Assembly: GCA_032358165.1 (NCBI GenBank)
Contig: JAALGY010000017.1
Location: forward strand, 1,364,001-1,428,000
DNA from: Diplosphaera chodatii
Taxonomy: Eukaryota > Chlorophyta > Trebouxiophyceae > Prasiolales > Stichococcaceae
DNA: 64,000 nt
Direction: 5' to 3'
Shown: piece by piece, positions 62,807 through 64,000 of the stretch
Position numbering within the stretch: position 1 is the first letter of the stretch
Layout: each line of letters begins with the position of its first letter
Notes under the pieces: generated by a model
Told to the model about the DNA's origin: nothing
Databases searched by the model: none
The model's input: only the letters and a program-made list of their open reading frames with translations
Program-made: the position numbers and the translations under genes

Positions 62807-63550
62807 GGTGACTGCCGCTGCAGGGGCGACAGAGGCCGTGCCGGGGTGCACTCAGTAAGAGTGACTGCCCCCCGGCGGCCGATGTGCTGCCGCTGGCCGC
62901 TGTCAGGGGCCAGTGCCGCTCAGCACCACGACCACGTTGCAGACCTACACGCGTCCGCTTCGAAGCAAGCCTCAAAAACTTATTTTGCGTCTGATGCAAA
63001 CGTGGTTTCAACCAAGGCTTGCACAGCCCTGGCCTGTCCCTGGCGATACTATAGGAACTCAGTCGCGGCCGGGCCTGGCAAAACAGTGCACAACAGCGTG
63101 AAGTTTCCTGCTCAAGCTAAAAGCACTTGCTTCGTCGTCACAAGCGGCAGCAGGGAGCTCGCAGCAGGAAGTAGTTCTTCACCATGGACCAAGCATGCCA
63201 GCTTGGTCTCGTGGCCGCTAGGCGGTTGCAGGTTGCGCATCGGTCAATGGTCCGTGAGGGTTGCTCGTGTCTCTGACATGTTACATCGACACAATCGTAA
63301 GTATCGGGCGATCAGCCTCGCAACGTTGCAAACCTAGACACCAAGCGTCAACTGGCAGGTGTCAGATTTCGGTGCGATCTGGATGCGACCATGGTGAGCC
63401 GTCAGAAACATACTCTGCCTCTACTGATCCTTTTACGATGCTGAGCACGAGGCATACAATGATATCGACCCATGTCTGTGCATGAGCATGGCTGCCGCAT
63501 GCCGGCAGAATGCACCAAGCAATATCGCGCATCACCGTGACTGCAGGGCT
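62807..63550. other. PRP8 promoter region
   Basis: Upstream of the PRP8 start codon. Short open frames on both strands have no recognisable domain. The PRP8 promoter and 5' leader must be in the first few hundred bases. Confidence 0.4.
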
Positions 63551-63855
63551 CATCGCCCCTTATCGACGTGCTCAACCTTGCGGTCCTCCTCGCATGGCCG
63601 GAGGCTAACAACGTCAAGCACGGGTTTGCACGCGCCATTGCCAGCAGGCTGCTGGATCCCAAGCCATACCCCCTTGCAGGAAAGCCTAAGGATGACAGTG
63701 CCCATTCCTATGGCCGCTTCACCGAGGGAATGCCAACTCTGGGATTGTTTCTCAATCAAACGCACGGACAGTTGCGTCAGCAGGCGGGCGCCTCCAAGCT
63801 GAAGGATTTCATCCTCAAAGGTATCGACCATCGCGCGCTTGTGTCATTGAGCTGA
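63551..63855 (+). CDS. Possible terminal exon of an unidentified gene
   Basis: After a plausible acceptor (GACTGCAG, ending about 63547) a frame runs open for about 100 codons to the TGA at 63853-63855. An ATG-started version begins at 63568. The protein (LAVLLAWPEANNVKHGFARA, then SYGRFTEGMPTLGLFLNQTH and KLKDFILKGIDHRALV) has a balanced, protein-like composition, but I recognise no family. An overlapping minus-strand frame of similar length exists. Upstream coding exons were not identified, so it could also be a gene fragment. Confidence 0.3.
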
Positions 63856-64000
63856 TGCATCATATACACTGCTGCCCGTTGAGAAGCACGAATGGATGGC
63901 CATTGCATCCGTGTTGCAGACTGCGTCAACATGGTCATATATCATGACGAAGCATTGGGCAAGGCTGGCGCTGTTGAGCTTGATGTGTATGGAATACTTA

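Overview
The window looks like nuclear DNA of a green alga (Chlorophyta, most likely a trebouxiophyte-type species). It is moderately GC-rich and almost every gene is cut into short exons of about 80-200 bases by GT-AG introns. The content fits a photosynthetic green lineage: a plastid ATP synthase gamma subunit with the redox cysteine pair, an SBP-box transcription factor, a plant-type inositol-phosphorylceramide synthase, a vacuolar proteolipid and PRP8. No prokaryotic operons, rRNA, tRNA, CRISPR arrays or intact transposons were recognised. Splice sites were read by eye, so exon borders are inferred except where reading frames and family homology lock them.

Layout. 1-8.8 kb: the 3' part of a WRN/RNase D-like 3'-5' exonuclease gene with a C-terminal helix-turn-helix (+), a small two-exon acidic protein gene (+), a long stretch without a convincing gene, then a decayed second copy of the exonuclease gene (+). 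8.86-11.67 kb: a ninjurin-like gene (+) whose hairpin is interrupted by a 2-kb intron that holds same-strand exons encoding an OSB-type PDF motif. 12.3-20.8 kb: two tandem proline dehydrogenase genes (-), one with an EF-hand insertion and one without. 21.6-26.4 kb: V-ATPase subunit c (+) and inositol-phosphorylceramide synthase (+). 27.5-33.0 kb: a long SBP-box transcription factor (-), divergent from plastid ATP synthase gamma (+, 33.3-36.2 kb). 36.7-38.6 kb: an ABHD11-like hydrolase (+), convergent with a dsRBD-RNase III domain protein (-, 38.8-40.8 kb). 41.4-45.0 kb: a major facilitator transporter (-). 45.5-48.6 kb: a CtlX-type citrulline hydrolase/amidinotransferase-fold gene (-). 49.1-62.8 kb: the spliceosome core protein PRP8 (-), in roughly fifty exons. 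The last kilobase holds only one possible terminal exon.

How the genes relate. Most are unrelated housekeeping genes, as expected in an algal chromosome. The two proline dehydrogenases and the CtlX-like enzyme both feed proline/arginine catabolism, but they are 25 kb apart and any link is inference. The most unusual items are the algal ninjurin homologue with PDF-motif exons inside its hairpin intron, the loss of the EF-hand in one proline dehydrogenase paralogue, the DNA-level duplicate of the exonuclease gene that carries several independent lesions, and an RNase III protein with its dsRBD in front and one catalytic glutamate replaced.
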